A stretch of 64,000 bases of DNA from Bradyrhizobium sp. NP1 (GTDB lineage: Bacteria > Pseudomonadota > Alphaproteobacteria > Rhizobiales > Xanthobacteraceae), in assembly GCF_030378205.1 (NCBI RefSeq), contig NZ_CP127385.1:5434001-5498000 (forward strand), given 5' to 3'. Position numbers and translations under genes: made by a program. Positions 1-8,460 of the stretch are shown piece by piece. The notes under the pieces are model-generated. The model worked only from the letters and a program-made list of their open reading frames with translations, ran no database searches and was not told the DNA's origin. Numbering within the stretch: position 1 is the stretch's first letter; each line of letters opens with the position of its first letter.

Positions 1-178
1 CGCGTCGGCGTGGCGCGCGACGCAGCCGCCCCGTCAGCTCGGAGAGCTCCCGGGCACCGGGCGGGATGATGCGCTCGGTCGTGGCGGCGCGCGAGGGACC
101 AGCGGCAAGCGCAGCGGCGCCGACCGCCAGCGCGCCAAAGCCGACAAGAGCGGTGCGCCGTGAGTTGTCGATCATCAT
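1..178 (-). CDS. Tat-exported protein, N-terminal fragment (runs off the window)
   Basis: Only the first 59 or so residues lie in the window. The protein starts MMIDNSRRTALVGFG and continues as a long Ala/Gly-rich hydrophobic stretch ending near PSRA, which is a twin-arginine (Tat) signal peptide with the RR pair at residues 7-8. A strong ribosome binding site (AGGAG) lies just upstream of the double ATG, so the start is secure apart from the choice between two adjacent Met codons. The mature part seen here (TTERIIPPGARELSELTGRL) is too short for me to name a family. A periplasmic, possibly cofactor-containing protein is the natural reading of a Tat signal. Confidence 0.7.
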   Translation of the reverse strand, partial: MMIDNSRRTALVGFGALAVGAAALAAGPSRAATTERIIPPGARELSELTGRLRRAPRRR

Positions 179-629
179 TGGTGTCTCCTGAAGTTGCGTG
201 TGCGGCGAACAGCAGGCCGCCTGCTTTCCCGTGAAGTAGGGACTTGCGGAGTGGCTTCAACGCAAATTTTCAGATCGATCTGATCGCTCCACGTGATGAA
301 ACGATGCGGAATTTTCAGTTCACACGATTGGCTTGCGCCCTACCCCGGTCACGGGGGTCGTCCGCGCGGCGGACGATTTCGCCAGGCATTTCAACGTGAT
401 TTTGGGTCGTCCAGTCCCTTGCTGAAAAGTATTTCGTTCGAGCCGTCGGGCAAACCAGTGGCTTTCCTCGGCACGTGCCGGCACCCCGAGGCGAAGCGGG
501 TGGACCCGACGTATCCCGGTTGCGGCACATTCAAGCGGACAGATCGCGCCGTTAACGATCTGTTAACCATAGCGACCTAGCCTGAGGTCACCAGCGCAAT
601 ACCGTCCGGTTTGTTCAGGAGAACGGCCG
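179..629. repeat. Gene-free stretch with a copy of a dispersed noncoding repeat (about 372-478)
   Basis: No convincing gene lies here; the short open frames have no ribosome binding site and no family resemblance. From about 372 to 478 the sequence matches 7181-7291 closely, sharing for example GACGATTTCG, CAACGTGATTT, GGGTCGTCCAGTCCCT and GTGGCTTTCCTCGGCACGT in the same order with small indels. This is a partial copy of the longer repeat described at 7181-7676. The last 80 bases should contain the promoter of the gene starting at 630. Confidence 0.6.
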
Positions 630-1121
630 ATGCCCATTGAGACACTGACATATGCCGCGCTTGGTGCCCGTCTGGGAATCTCGCAGAGAGCCGCCCGTTC
701 GCTTGCCCAGCGGCTCCGGTTGCCACGCTCACTTTCGGACGATGGCAAAGCATTGGTGAGCGTTGATCTCGCTGAAATAAGGCATACGCCGCGGCCACGA
801 GGCAGTCGCCCGGCTGGCGCCGAATTTCCGGCGGCAAGGATCGTGGCATTGCAGGCGGAGATCGCGCAGCTCGAAGCAAGGGCAGCCGGTCACCGGGCAG
901 ATTTCGAGCACGAGCGCCAGCGCGCCGATCGCCTGATGGTTGAGCTGCTGCGCGCGACCGCCGAGACGATGGCGGCCAAGGAGGCAATGGCGCGGCTCGA
1001 AGGCTCTTTGCGCGGCGGTGGTCGAGCTGGAGGCGCTATCGACAGCCCCGGACAAGCTGCCCGACGGCTGGGCCTTCTTGCCGCGGATCTAGTGGAAGCA
1101 GACCGCAAGGCTAGTAGATAG
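630..1121 (+). CDS. Small helix-turn-helix / coiled-coil protein of unknown role
   Basis: 163 residues. An ATG follows a good CAGGAGAA ribosome binding site. Residues about 5-45 ([20 protein letters not shown]) read as a helix-turn-helix for DNA binding. Residues about 70-135 form a charged heptad-like region rich in Ala, Glu and Arg, so a dimerising coiled coil is likely. That layout resembles KfrA-like or replication-associated DNA-binding proteins, but I cannot assign a function. The last 35 residues are low complexity. Another frame at 1012-1092 reads [20 protein letters not shown] and ends FLPRI-stop, which looks more protein-like, so a one-base frameshift near 1005-1012 is possible. The gene lies 40 bp upstream of ftsZ on the same strand. 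Confidence 0.6.
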   Translation: MPIETLTYAALGARLGISQRAARSLAQRLRLPRSLSDDGKALVSVDLAEIRHTPRPRGSRPAGAEFPAARIVALQAEIAQLEARAAGHRADFEHERQRADRLMVELLRATAETMAAKEAMARLEGSLRGGGRAGGAIDSPGQAARRLGLLAADLVEADRKASR

Positions 1122-1161
1122 CAATCCGCGTCTACTATCGCCGGAGCACGCGCGAGGCAAA

Positions 1162-2418
1162 ATGACCAGCATTACCGATATTCGCGAAATGAGGGCGCGC
1201 ATCGTCGTGTTTGGGGTCGGCGGCGCCGGCGGCAATGCCGTCAACAACATGATCGCGGCCGGGCTGCAAGGCGTCGACTTCATCGTCGCCAATACCGACG
1301 CACAGGCGCTCACCTCATCCAAGGCCAAGCGCCTCATCCAGATGGGCAGCGGGGTGACTGGCGGCCTTGGTGCGGGCGCGCAGCCCGAAGTCGGGCGCGC
1401 CGCAGCCGAAGAGGCAATCAATGATATCCGCGATCATTTGACTGGCGCGCACATGGTGTTCGTTACTGCCGGCATGGGCGGCGGTACCGGCACCGGGGCT
1501 GCGCCTGTTATAGCCAGGATCGCGCGTGAGCTTGGTATTCTCACCATCGGCGTCGTCACCAAGCCATTCCACTTTGAGGGCCAGCGCCGCATGCGCTTTG
1601 CCGAAGCAGGCGTCGCCGAGTTGCTGAAGGCCGTGGACACCCTGCTGATCATCCCAAACCAGAACCTGTTCAGGGTGGCCAACGAGAAGACCACATTCGC
1701 CCATGCCTTCGCCATGGCCGATCAAGTGCTTTATTCGGGCGTGGCCTGCATCAGCGACCTGATCGTCAAGGAAGGTCTGATCAATCTCGATTTTGCCGAC
1801 GTTCTCTCCGTCATGCGCGAGAAGGGCAAAGCCATGATGGGCAGAGGCGAGGCTTCCGGCGAGAAGCGTGTGCTCAATGCCGCTGTGGCTGCGATTTCCA
1901 ATCCATTGATCGAGGACCCCTCGATCAAGCGTGCCAGTGGCCTCATCATCTCCATCACCGGCGGCAAGGACCTGGCGCTATTCGAGGTCGACGAAGCCGC
2001 GAACCGCATTCGCGAAGAGGCCGACCAGGACGCCAACATCATCGTCGGCGCCACTTTCGATGAAAACCTGGAAGGCATCGTCCGTGTCTCGGTGGTGGCG
2101 ACGGGCATCGATAATCTTGGCACGACGCGCCAGGCGCAGCCAGCGGGCTCACTCACGGAACTCGCCGGCAGGCTGCAGAACGACAGCCGGCGCGTCGCCG
2201 ACCGGATCGAGCGTCGTGCACCGCCGCCGCAATTGAAGAGTCCGGCACTCCGCCCGATGGCCGGCGACCCCGAAGCGCGGCCGGCAAAGCCGATTTCGGA
2301 CTATGGGCGCGATGTGGCTGCGCAGGGTCTCCATCCGCACGGGCATTCCTCCGCCGTGCGCAATGCGATCGAAAGCGTTCTCGATATCCCGGCCTTTCGG
2401 GGCCGCAAGGCGAGCTGA
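1162..2418 (+). CDS. ftsZ: FtsZ paralogue (short, second-copy type)
   Basis: 418 residues, a tubulin-like GTPase of the bacterial cytokinetic ring. The nucleotide-binding motifs are intact: [13 protein letters not shown] near residue 18, the tubulin signature GGGTGTG at 106-112 and PNQNL at 165. The T7 loop NLDFAD at 208-213 keeps both catalytic aspartates (D210, D213), so polymer-coupled GTP hydrolysis should be possible. The C-terminal linker after about residue 335 is only some 70 residues, shorter than in the main alphaproteobacterial FtsZ, but the extreme C-terminus [12 protein letters not shown] still resembles the peptide that binds FtsA/ZipA-type partners. The gene is not beside ftsA/ftsQ or murein genes, so it is probably the extra FtsZ (ftsZ2) known in rhizobia rather than the essential copy. 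Confidence 0.92.
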   Translation: MTSITDIREMRARIVVFGVGGAGGNAVNNMIAAGLQGVDFIVANTDAQALTSSKAKRLIQMGSGVTGGLGAGAQPEVGRAAAEEAINDIRDHLTGAHMVFVTAGMGGGTGTGAAPVIARIARELGILTIGVVTKPFHFEGQRRMRFAEAGVAELLKAVDTLLIIPNQNLFRVANEKTTFAHAFAMADQVLYSGVACISDLIVKEGLINLDFADVLSVMREKGKAMMGRGEASGEKRVLNAAVAAISNPLIEDPSIKRASGLIISITGGKDLALFEVDEAANRIREEADQDANIIVGATFDENLEGIVRVSVVATGIDNLGTTRQAQPAGSLTELAGRLQNDSRRVADRIERRAPPPQLKSPALRPMAGDPEARPAKPISDYGRDVAAQGLHPHGHSSAVRNAIESVLDIPAFRGRKAS

Positions 2419-2553
2419 GCCGCCGTCGTCGAACCATGGAGCGCGCCAACGAGCGGTCGGCGCGTTGAAGCCGTTCCGGGTGCAGCGACGCCATAGCGTT
2501 TTCGAGCGAAGCGGGCACCGCTTCGCGTGAAGAACACGCGTCAAAACAAGAAC
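2419..2553. other. Intergenic region between ftsZ and the palindromic element
   Basis: No gene. It contains a short hairpin-forming stretch near 2505-2530 (GAAGCGGGCACCGCTTC) followed by ACGCGTCAAAACAAG. I recognise this as part of another dispersed intergenic sequence of Bradyrhizobium-type genomes. Confidence 0.4.
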
Positions 2554-2720
2554 CTAGTGTGGTGGTTCGGAAGTTCTCTTCATTTGTGCCGCGAGCCCGT
2601 CAAGAGAACTTCCGAACCAAAACCACACTAGAATCATAGATTTGCTAGTGTCCTTTCGGACCCGAAGTTCGCAAAAGGACCTGCCGCAAAATGATGCGAA
2701 CTTCGGGTCCGGGACACTAG
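2554..2720. repeat. Paired palindromic element, units A (2554-2631) and B (2645-2720)
   Basis: Two long imperfect palindromes sit side by side with a 13-nt spacer (AATCATAGATTTG). Unit A begins CTAGTGTGG and ends CCACACTAG; unit B begins CTAGTGTCC and ends GGGACACTAG. In each, the arms pair for about 25 bp around a 20-25-nt loop. The arm facing the partner unit carries a few extra bases (TTT-type bulge). Complete copies occur at 29984-30149 (reverse orientation) and 50480-50645. The element lies between the convergent ftsZ and chemoreceptor genes. Confidence 0.85.
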
Positions 2721-2757
2721 AGCATCGGTTCTGATTCGATCAGAACCGATGCTCTAG
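2717..2757. terminator. Perfect 19-bp hairpin at the convergent ftsZ/mcp gene ends
   Basis: CTAGAGCATCGGTTCTGAT pairs perfectly with ATCAGAACCGATGCTCTAG around a TCG loop. The right arm contains the TAG stop codon of the chemoreceptor on the minus strand. There is no T-tract, so it is not a textbook intrinsic terminator, but its place between converging genes suits a two-way 3-prime-end hairpin. It may itself be a dispersed palindrome. Confidence 0.5.
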
Positions 2758-4451
2758 GCCGCCCGGACTGTGACGAGGAAACTCTCGACCTCCTGCTTCA
2801 ACCGCTGGGATTGCGTTGCGAGTTCGCCTGCCGAATTGAGAACCAAATCGGCGGCGGTTCCCACCTGACCGGATGCCTGTGTCACATCGCCGATGTTCTT
2901 CATGACGCCCTGTGTGCCCAGAGCGGCCTGCTGCACACTGGCAGCAATCTCTTTGGTCGACGCACCCTGCTCCTCCACCGCACTGGCAATTGCAGTTGCG
3001 ATCTGGTCGATCTGACCGATGGTGGCGCCGATCTCGCGGATCGCTTCTGCCGTCGTTCCGGTGGCGTCACGGATTGCCTGAATCTGGTCGGCGATCTCCT
3101 CTGTCGCCTTCGCGGTCTGCGTCGAAAGCGCCTTCACCTCTCCGGCCACAACGGCAAAGCCTTTGCCTGCTTCGCCGGCCCGCGCGGCTTCGATCGTCGC
3201 GTTCAAGGCCAGCAGATTGGTCTGTCCGGCGATGTTTTGAATGAGGCCCATGACCTCACCAATTTTTTGCGTCGCCTCCAGCAAGCCTTCCACCATCGCG
3301 TTGGTGCGATCAGCCTGCGCAACGGCGCTTTGTGCTATCGACGCCGAATGAGCAATTTGACGGGAGATTTCTTTCCCCGATGACGAAAGTTCCTCCGCCG
3401 CGGCGGCCACGGTCTGCACGTTCGCCGTTGTCTGCTCGGCGGCTGCGGCAACAGTCGTGCTCTGGCGGGTCGTCTCTTTCGCGATCGCGGACAGCGATTG
3501 CGCCGAGCGCTGCATTTCGCTGGCTGCTGACGCGGCCGCGGCTGCGATCCCGCCGACACTTTTCTCAAACTCGCTCGCGATCCGATTCATGGCCAGTTTC
3601 CGCTCCGCCATGGCGCGAGCGCTCTCTTCATCGCGCTCTGAGCGAAGCCGTTCGGCGTCGATCAGCCGGTCCTTGAAGACGGCAAGGCTGCGGGAGATCC
3701 GGCCGATTTCGTTGCGATTCTCGACGAACGGCACCTCAACCTTCAAGTTGGCTTCGGCGAGATCGTCCATGACGCCGCAGATCGCGCCAAGCGGCCGAAC
3801 GAGCCCTCGACCAAGCAAAAATGCGGTCAAGCCGGCGATGAGCAATCCAGCGAACCCGCCTGCCGCGATCCAGATGGCGCGGTCGAAAACCACCGCGTCG
3901 ATATCGTCGGTATAGACCCCTGCCTGGATTGCCAGCAGCTTGTCACCCTCGCCATAGCCGCCGGCATAGGTGAGCTTGGGCAGTTCGGGACCACCCGTTG
4001 CTTTCGGCACCTGATATTCGAGAAAACCGCCGCCGGTGCGGGCCTTGCCGACGATGCTTTGAATCAGGAGTTGGCCCGTGTGGTCCTTGTAATTCCAGCG
4101 ATTGACATTGATGTATTTCGGATTGGCGTGCACATAGGTAACCCCGGCATTGGTGCTGCCGGCGCCGTAGACTCCGAGATAGTCCGCGGATTTGCCCCAG
4201 CGCATTGCGCCGATCGCATCGAAAGCAAGCTGACGCGCCTCCTCTTCCGAAAGCTTGCCTGCTTTGGCTTTTTCCTCATAGGCCGCCAGGATCTTCTTCG
4301 CAGCCTCGACCAGATCGAACACCTTGGTCCGGCGTTCCTCGATGACGGTACTGCGAAGGACCATGACCTGAGCAGCCAGCGCGGCGACAAAGGCAACAGT
4401 TAAAACCGCAATGATGATCGCGAAACGATTGTAGACAGACAGGTGTCGCAT
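2754..4451 (-). CDS. Methyl-accepting chemotaxis protein with a single-Cache-type sensor
   Basis: 565 residues. Topology is that of a transmembrane chemoreceptor: TM1 at about residues 10-32, a periplasmic sensor of about 155 residues, TM2 at about 192-214, a HAMP linker at about 215-268, then a long helical cytoplasmic domain. The sensor contains [24 protein letters not shown] and [17 protein letters not shown], typical of sCache_2 domains that bind small organic ligands. The signalling hairpin tip ([20 protein letters not shown]) binds CheA/CheW. No C-terminal CheR/CheB pentapeptide is seen; the chain ends VTVRAA. No che genes are nearby, so this is an orphan receptor. Confidence 0.93.
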   Translation of the reverse strand: MRHLSVYNRFAIIIAVLTVAFVAALAAQVMVLRSTVIEERRTKVFDLVEAAKKILAAYEEKAKAGKLSEEEARQLAFDAIGAMRWGKSADYLGVYGAGSTNAGVTYVHANPKYINVNRWNYKDHTGQLLIQSIVGKARTGGGFLEYQVPKATGGPELPKLTYAGGYGEGDKLLAIQAGVYTDDIDAVVFDRAIWIAAGGFAGLLIAGLTAFLLGRGLVRPLGAICGVMDDLAEANLKVEVPFVENRNEIGRISRSLAVFKDRLIDAERLRSERDEESARAMAERKLAMNRIASEFEKSVGGIAAAAASAASEMQRSAQSLSAIAKETTRQSTTVAAAAEQTTANVQTVAAAAEELSSSGKEISRQIAHSASIAQSAVAQADRTNAMVEGLLEATQKIGEVMGLIQNIAGQTNLLALNATIEAARAGEAGKGFAVVAGEVKALSTQTAKATEEIADQIQAIRDATGTTAEAIREIGATIGQIDQIATAIASAVEEQGASTKEIAASVQQAALGTQGVMKNIGDVTQASGQVGTAADLVLNSAGELATQSQRLKQEVESFLVTVRAA

Positions 4452-4614
4452 TGATTTCGGCCTTCGCAGGAGAGAGCGGTTGCCGAAAGTACCATTTTAC
4501 CCGTTAAGCAATCATTGAGCATGTGCACAGGCATCCGAAGTCCATCTGTCCTCGATATCCGGGGGGCTACTTTTCACAGTTGACGAGCGATCGAGCAAAT
4601 CGACCAACGTCCGC

Positions 4615-4959
4615 TCATCGCCCCGCCCGCGTCGGTGCGGCGGGGACCGCCCCCATGCACTGCTGCACCTCGCCCGGCACATTATAGTCGCGCATGACAG
4701 TGCGGCTGTCGCGCAGGCCGCACGCCTCTCGCTGCACCACGAACATCCACAGTGCGTGGCCGGCCTCCGTCACCAGGGTGCGCCGCGGCTGCTGCGCTGA
4801 CGCTCGTGCGCCAGGAAGGGCGGCATCGAACTCCCGCAGCCTGGCGAGCGCCTCTTCCAGCGCTCGCCCCATCCGTCCGAGCGCAGCGGCCTTCTCCTGG
4901 GCGATCTCATGGCTGAGAACGTCGACGGGAGCGCCATGAAGGCGAAAATCGCGGGACAT
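4615..4959 (-). CDS. Small conserved hypothetical protein (resembles DUF6665)
   Basis: 114 residues with an ATG start. An N-terminal amphipathic helical region (ALEEALARLREFDAA) is followed by a more conserved-looking C-terminal part, HALWMFVVQREACGLRDSRT, ending MRDYNVPGEVQQCMG. I believe this matches the small alphaproteobacterial family DUF6665, but this is from memory and the function is unknown. No signal peptide or membrane segment. It stands alone between the chemoreceptor and bfr. Confidence 0.6.
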   Translation of the reverse strand: MSRDFRLHGAPVDVLSHEIAQEKAAALGRMGRALEEALARLREFDAALPGARASAQQPRRTLVTEAGHALWMFVVQREACGLRDSRTVMRDYNVPGEVQQCMGAVPAAPTRAGR

Positions 4960-5243
4960 CGCTCATATATAGCGCCACATGGGGCGCTCCCCAAATGGCC
5001 TAAGGTCTGCTGTCCAGCCTTGCCGAGAAGTGGTTCCAACGTGGCCGCCGAATTCCCGCTTCCGAGGGAATAGCAGGCGCGGGCGAGCCTTGCGTCGGCG
5101 CTCACGGCGGGCGGCAGTTGCCCCAAACTGCTCGAACCACAAGCGCGGACGCTCTAAACTCTCCATGCTCTTGGTCAAACTTCGAATTCCAGCCGCCCGC
5201 GCAACAAACCGATTCCAGTCGCACCCGCGAAGAGGAGCAGAGC

Positions 5244-5726
5244 ATGAAGGGCGAGAAGAAAGTTATCGAATACCTCAACAAAGCGCTCCGCCACGAGCTC
5301 ACCGCGGTGAACCAGTATTGGCTGCATTACCGCCTGCTCGACAATTGGGGCTACAAGGCGCTGGCCAAGACGTGGCGCAGGGAATCGATCGAAGAGATGC
5401 AGCATGCTGACAAGCTCATCGAACGCACCATCTTCCTCGATGGAGCTCCCAATATGCAGACGCTGGAATCTCTTCATATCGGGAAGACCGTGAAGGCCGT
5501 GCTCGATAGCGACTTGCAAGCCGAATTGTCGGCGCGCTCCCTCTACGCTGAAGCCGCGACCTATTGCCATTCGGTCAAGGACTACGTGACACGAGATCTG
5601 TTTGAGCAACTCTTGCACGGTGAGGAAGAGCACATCGACTTTCTGGAAACTCAGATCGAACTCGTAACGAGGATCGGCCTTGAGCTATATGCGCAGCGTC
5701 ATATCGGAGACCTCGACGAGGACTGA
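5244..5726 (+). CDS. bfr: Bacterioferritin
   Basis: 160 residues, the usual bacterioferritin length. It stores iron as a 24-subunit shell, oxidising Fe(II) at a di-iron centre. All ferroxidase ligands are visible: E18 (RHELTAVNQYW), E51 and H54 (EEMQHAD), E94 (LQAELSARSLYAEA), E127 and H130 (EEEHIDFLE). M52 is the haem-ligating methionine that marks bacterioferritin rather than ferritin. The start was chosen at the ATG preceded by GAGGAG; an open frame extends farther upstream but is noncoding. I looked for an Irr/ICE box upstream and did not find a clear one. Confidence 0.96.
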   Translation: MKGEKKVIEYLNKALRHELTAVNQYWLHYRLLDNWGYKALAKTWRRESIEEMQHADKLIERTIFLDGAPNMQTLESLHIGKTVKAVLDSDLQAELSARSLYAEAATYCHSVKDYVTRDLFEQLLHGEEEHIDFLETQIELVTRIGLELYAQRHIGDLDED

Positions 5727-6265
5727 AGTGTTGACTGCTTCTGGCCCGAATCCGACGGCTTGCCGGAGGAGCCGAGTATGTCGGCTCTCCGTCCCCGTCG
5801 TTCAGACATCAATTGGCCGGTCGTTGACCCCACAGATGACATGCGGCTCTTTCGCCAACCTTTTGCGCACCCAAGCTGCTTTGGCAGAATTTCGAGGTCG
5901 CTCGTTGAGCCGCGCCCGGCTCAAGCGTCAAAGACGAAGCGTGTTCCGGTGTAAGCACGCAGCAGCTCCATCGGTTAGCTTTGGTTGCCTCCAGGCGCCG
6001 CTGACAGATTGCAACGGAGCAAGCCCCCTTCTCGCGGCGACCGCCTCATGCGTTTAGCGGAGGAGGCACTCAAAAAGGGCGAGTTTTGTGCGGTCGAAGT
6101 TTGTTCGCGATCGCCGCCGCTATGGCCGCAAGAGCGAGCGACTCACCTTCACTCCGCTGCGTCAGGCTCGCGCACTGTGTGCTCTGCGGAATGTATAGCG
6201 GCTGCTACGCGCCGCCTCGTCGAGCACGCTATGCGCACCGGAAATCGATCTCTCTGGAAACGGGC
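5727..6265. other. Gene-free 0.54-kb region
   Basis: I see no gene here. Open frames are short, lack ribosome binding sites and have no recognisable motif. The sequence looks like decayed intergenic DNA, with possible remnants of dispersed repeats. Confidence 0.4.
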
Positions 6266-6673
6266 TCAAACGTTCAGGTCCGTTATCCTCATAATTCCGA
6301 CCACGTTGCCGTCATTGTACGCCTGCTCTTTGGTGTCCTTGTTGCAGGTCCAGACAAAGTTCTTCTTGGCCGCAAAGGTCTTTCCTTCCTGCTCAATCCG
6401 GAGCTCCCCTTCGGTGATATGGCAGACCATGGGATTCATCATCGGGGGCCCCATCGTCTTCGATCCCGGTTGCATAATGACATCGCGCATTGAGACAGTC
6501 TTGAAACCGGGGATGAGGGACGGTGTCTCGCTATCATAAGCACGCACCACGACACCCGGCCACGGTGTCGAGTCCTTGTAGCCTGTGGTTTGAGCGGCGG
6601 CTGACTTCATCATAGCCGCCGAGGCCGCGGTCAACCCAATCCCCAATGCTGACCTCCGATCGATCTTGTTCAT
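6266..6673 (-). CDS. Tat-exported small cupin-domain protein
   Basis: 135 residues from the ATG at 6673, which has a GGAGAAG ribosome binding site; the frame is open farther upstream but that part looks noncoding. The N-terminus MNKIDRRSALGIGLTAASAA is a Tat signal ending at AQ. The mature part has cupin-like beta strands: SMRDVIMQPGSKTMGPPMMN, then CHITEGELRIEQEGKTFAAK, then KKNFVWTCNKDTKEQAYNDG. The usual cupin HxH motif is not obvious, so metal binding is uncertain. Related proteins are annotated only as cupins. It is isolated, without operon partners. Confidence 0.65.
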   Translation of the reverse strand: MNKIDRRSALGIGLTAASAAMMKSAAAQTTGYKDSTPWPGVVVRAYDSETPSLIPGFKTVSMRDVIMQPGSKTMGPPMMNPMVCHITEGELRIEQEGKTFAAKKNFVWTCNKDTKEQAYNDGNVVGIMRITDLNV

Positions 6674-7180
6674 CGCTCTTCTCCAGAGGTTATGGCAACG
6701 AGCCGCCGCAACAGCGGTCCGCGCATTTCGTGGACTGTGGATCATAATGCGAAACCGAAAAGGGGGTCGGTCTCTTCAGGGTGCGTTCCCGCCGATGGCA
6801 CTGGGCTGCTCGCTCGCCCCCAAGCGGTGACTTCGGCACGTCCCGCTTCAACGGCAACTTGCATCCTACGCAATTTGACGCGACTGAGAAACAGGTGATT
6901 GAGCCCCGCTGCACAGTGTGTCCCCTTGGCAGGCGCACTGCGACATCTGCTTTCCGTGGCCAAGCGGACCTTCGGTGTTCATAAGTACGCCGAGTTGCCG
7001 TTTGCCATCTCTCATTGCCGCCCCCCGCTCACTCGGGGCAGGTTGTATGATTGGGTAAAGCGAAGCGACCCTTGCCGTCGCAAGCGGCTGATTTGCCCGG
7101 ACAGGCAAAATCACCACGTTTTTCCGAGATCAAGCCGCTCGCGCAGCCTCAAAGACGGCGAAAACCGCGTGCGCGCAGAG
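6674..7180. other. Gene-free region with a degenerate REP-like hairpin near 7052-7072
   Basis: No gene is supported. Near 7052-7072 the sequence GGGTAAAGCGAAGCGACCC keeps the loop (AAGCGAAGCG) of the perfect REPs at 7719 and 8303, with a shorter GGGT/ACCC stem. It looks like a degenerate member of the same REP family. Confidence 0.4.
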
Positions 7181-7676
7181 GACGATTTCGCGAGCGGGTT
7201 CAACGTGATTTGGGTCGTCCAGTCCCTAATCGAAAAATATTTGGCTTGTTGCGTCGGGCAAATCAGTGGCTTTCCTCGGCACGTCCCGCCCGATCAGAGG
7301 GGCGTTACGCGTCGTCACGATACGTTGGGCGGGATGCGATGGACGCAACGATGATGTCAGACGAACACCATCGATGCGGACGGCGAAGTCGCGTGGTCCT
7401 GGCATCCCTGGGCTGGTGCCAAGTTTGCGGACGGTGATCTGCAGGCGACGGTGACTAAAAAGTCATGGACACCGGGGAGAGCGCGAAGGAAGCCGTTAAA
7501 ACCATTGCGCGGGGAAGGCCGGATGTTGCGGCCAAACCTGTGGTGACTAACTCGTGTGCTTTCCTAGTTGCGCACGAGGCTGCGGGTGCGGTCACGCGCC
7601 CGGCCTTCCCTGCGCCCTCTGTTTCGAGGGACATCGTCTTGCAAGGCTCGGACGGATTTTCCGCCGCGGGAATGCG
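7181..7676 (+). repeat. Long dispersed noncoding repeat (about 0.5 kb)
   Basis: The first 110 bases match the partial copy at 372-478. The rest (containing CACCGGGGAGAGCGCGAAGG, GGGGAAGGCCGG and CTCGTGTGCT) is a sequence I recall as an interspersed intergenic repeat of Bradyrhizobium-type genomes; that identification is from memory. No protein is encoded. Its last 53 bp (7624-7676) are duplicated exactly at 8341-8393 on the other side of the transposase gene. Confidence 0.6.
7507..7615 (+). ncRNA. Possible structured RNA inside the dispersed repeat
   Basis: By eye this folds into a compact nested structure. The outer helix pairs 7507-7522 with 7600-7615 over 16 bp, with one G-U pair. A 5-bp helix pairs GTGAC (7543-7547) with GTCAC (7591-7595). 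An 8-bp hairpin pairs CTCGTGTG (7551-7558) with CGCACGAG (7571-7578). Such a fold in a dispersed repeat suggests a mobile structured RNA or a hairpin recognised as DNA. No function is known to me and transcription is not shown. Confidence 0.3.
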
Positions 7677-7718
7677 AGGTCACATCCGCTTTTGCTGTTT
7701 GACAAATCAATCAGAATC

Positions 7719-7750
7719 GTAGGGTGGGCAAAGCGAAGCGTGCCCACCAT
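7719..7750 (+). repeat. REP palindrome, left copy
   Basis: A 32-bp sequence with stem GGTGGGCA/TGCCCACC and loop AAGCGAAGCG, preceded by GTAG. Its exact reverse complement occupies 8303-8334. The two bracket the transposase gene, as REPs bracket RAYT genes in other bacteria. Confidence 0.85.
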
Positions 7751-7774
7751 GGCGTAGCATGCTATCAAGAGGTC

Positions 7775-8302
7775 ATGCCGAACTATCGTCGTGCCAATGT
7801 GACAGGCGGGCTGTTCTTCTTCACCGTTGCGCTTGCCGATCGTTCGAGCAATTTGCTGATCGAGGAAATCGATCGCCTACGACAGTCCTACCGGACCATT
7901 CAAGAACGACGTCCTTTTGAGACGATTGCCGTCTGTATTTTGCCTGATCACATTCACGCCCTGTGGGCATTGCCTCAAGATGACCGGGACTTCGCCACCC
8001 GTTGGAACCTCATCAAGAGCGGGTTTTCCCGCGGAGTCGACGCGAAGCCGAGATCACAAAGCAAGGTTTCCAAACGCGAAAAGGGAATCTGGCAGCGTCG
8101 CTATTGGGAGCACGCAATTCGCGATGAAGCTGATCTCGAGCGTCACGTCGACTACATCCACTTTAATCCCGTTAAGCACGGACACGTAGCGTGCGTTGCC
8201 GATTGGCCTCACAGCAGCTTTCATCGCTTTGTCGAACGCGGCTTGCTGGAAGCCGATTGGGGCGGGGACATGAAGGACATTGCGGGATCGTTTGGAGAAT
8301 GA
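7775..8302 (+). CDS. REP-associated tyrosine transposase (RAYT, Y1/IS200-like fold)
   Basis: 175 residues. The start at ATG 7775 (MPNYRRANVTGG) follows AAGAGGTC; upstream codons would run into the REP hairpin. The HUH nuclease motif is DHIHALW, preceded by the strand AVCILP. The catalytic tyrosine is most likely in VDYIHFNPVKHG near the C-terminus. RAYT proteins are single-strand endonucleases that cut REP hairpins and are thought to spread them; they are usually single-copy and domesticated. The stop codon TGA ends at 8302 and the right REP begins at the next base, so gene and REPs form one tight unit. Confidence 0.92.
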   Translation: MPNYRRANVTGGLFFFTVALADRSSNLLIEEIDRLRQSYRTIQERRPFETIAVCILPDHIHALWALPQDDRDFATRWNLIKSGFSRGVDAKPRSQSKVSKREKGIWQRRYWEHAIRDEADLERHVDYIHFNPVKHGHVACVADWPHSSFHRFVERGLLEADWGGDMKDIAGSFGE

Positions 8303-8334
8303 ATGGTGGGCACGCTTCGCTTTGCCCACCCTAC
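8303..8334 (-). repeat. REP palindrome, right copy (inverted)
   Basis: Exact 32-base reverse complement of 7719-7750, starting immediately after the transposase stop codon. It is followed by TTCTCA and then the second 53-bp direct repeat. Confidence 0.85.
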
Positions 8335-8460
8335 TTCTCATCGAGGGACATCGTCTTGCAAGGCTCGGACGGATTTTCCGCCGCGGGAATGCGGAAGTGC
8401 GGCTCAAGGCGAAATGGATGAAGCGGAAGATCCGGCGCGCGCATCGCCACCAGACCCCCT

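Larger units (their letters stand above)
7624..8393 (+). mobile_element. RAYT cassette bounded by 53-bp direct repeats
   Basis: Bases 7624-7676 and 8341-8393 are identical (53 of 53). Between them lie a 32-bp REP (7719-7750), the transposase gene (7775-8302) and the exact reverse complement of that REP (8303-8334). The right-hand direct repeat continues GAAGTGC, whereas the left copy is followed by unrelated sequence. This suggests a cassette inserted near the end of the dispersed repeat, with a duplication of its tail. Confidence 0.7.

Noticed and set aside
293..580. A 95-codon frame near the left edge
   Set aside because: It coincides with the dispersed noncoding repeat shared with 7181-7291 and has no ribosome binding site.
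5100..5243. Irr or Fur box upstream of bfr
   Set aside because: No clear inverted TTTAGAA-type or Fur-box sequence found.
7181..7676. Omega RNA (HEARO) of an IscB element
   Set aside because: The fold is suggestive but no IscB/HNH gene is nearby and I cannot match the consensus by eye; kept only as a question for an Rfam search.
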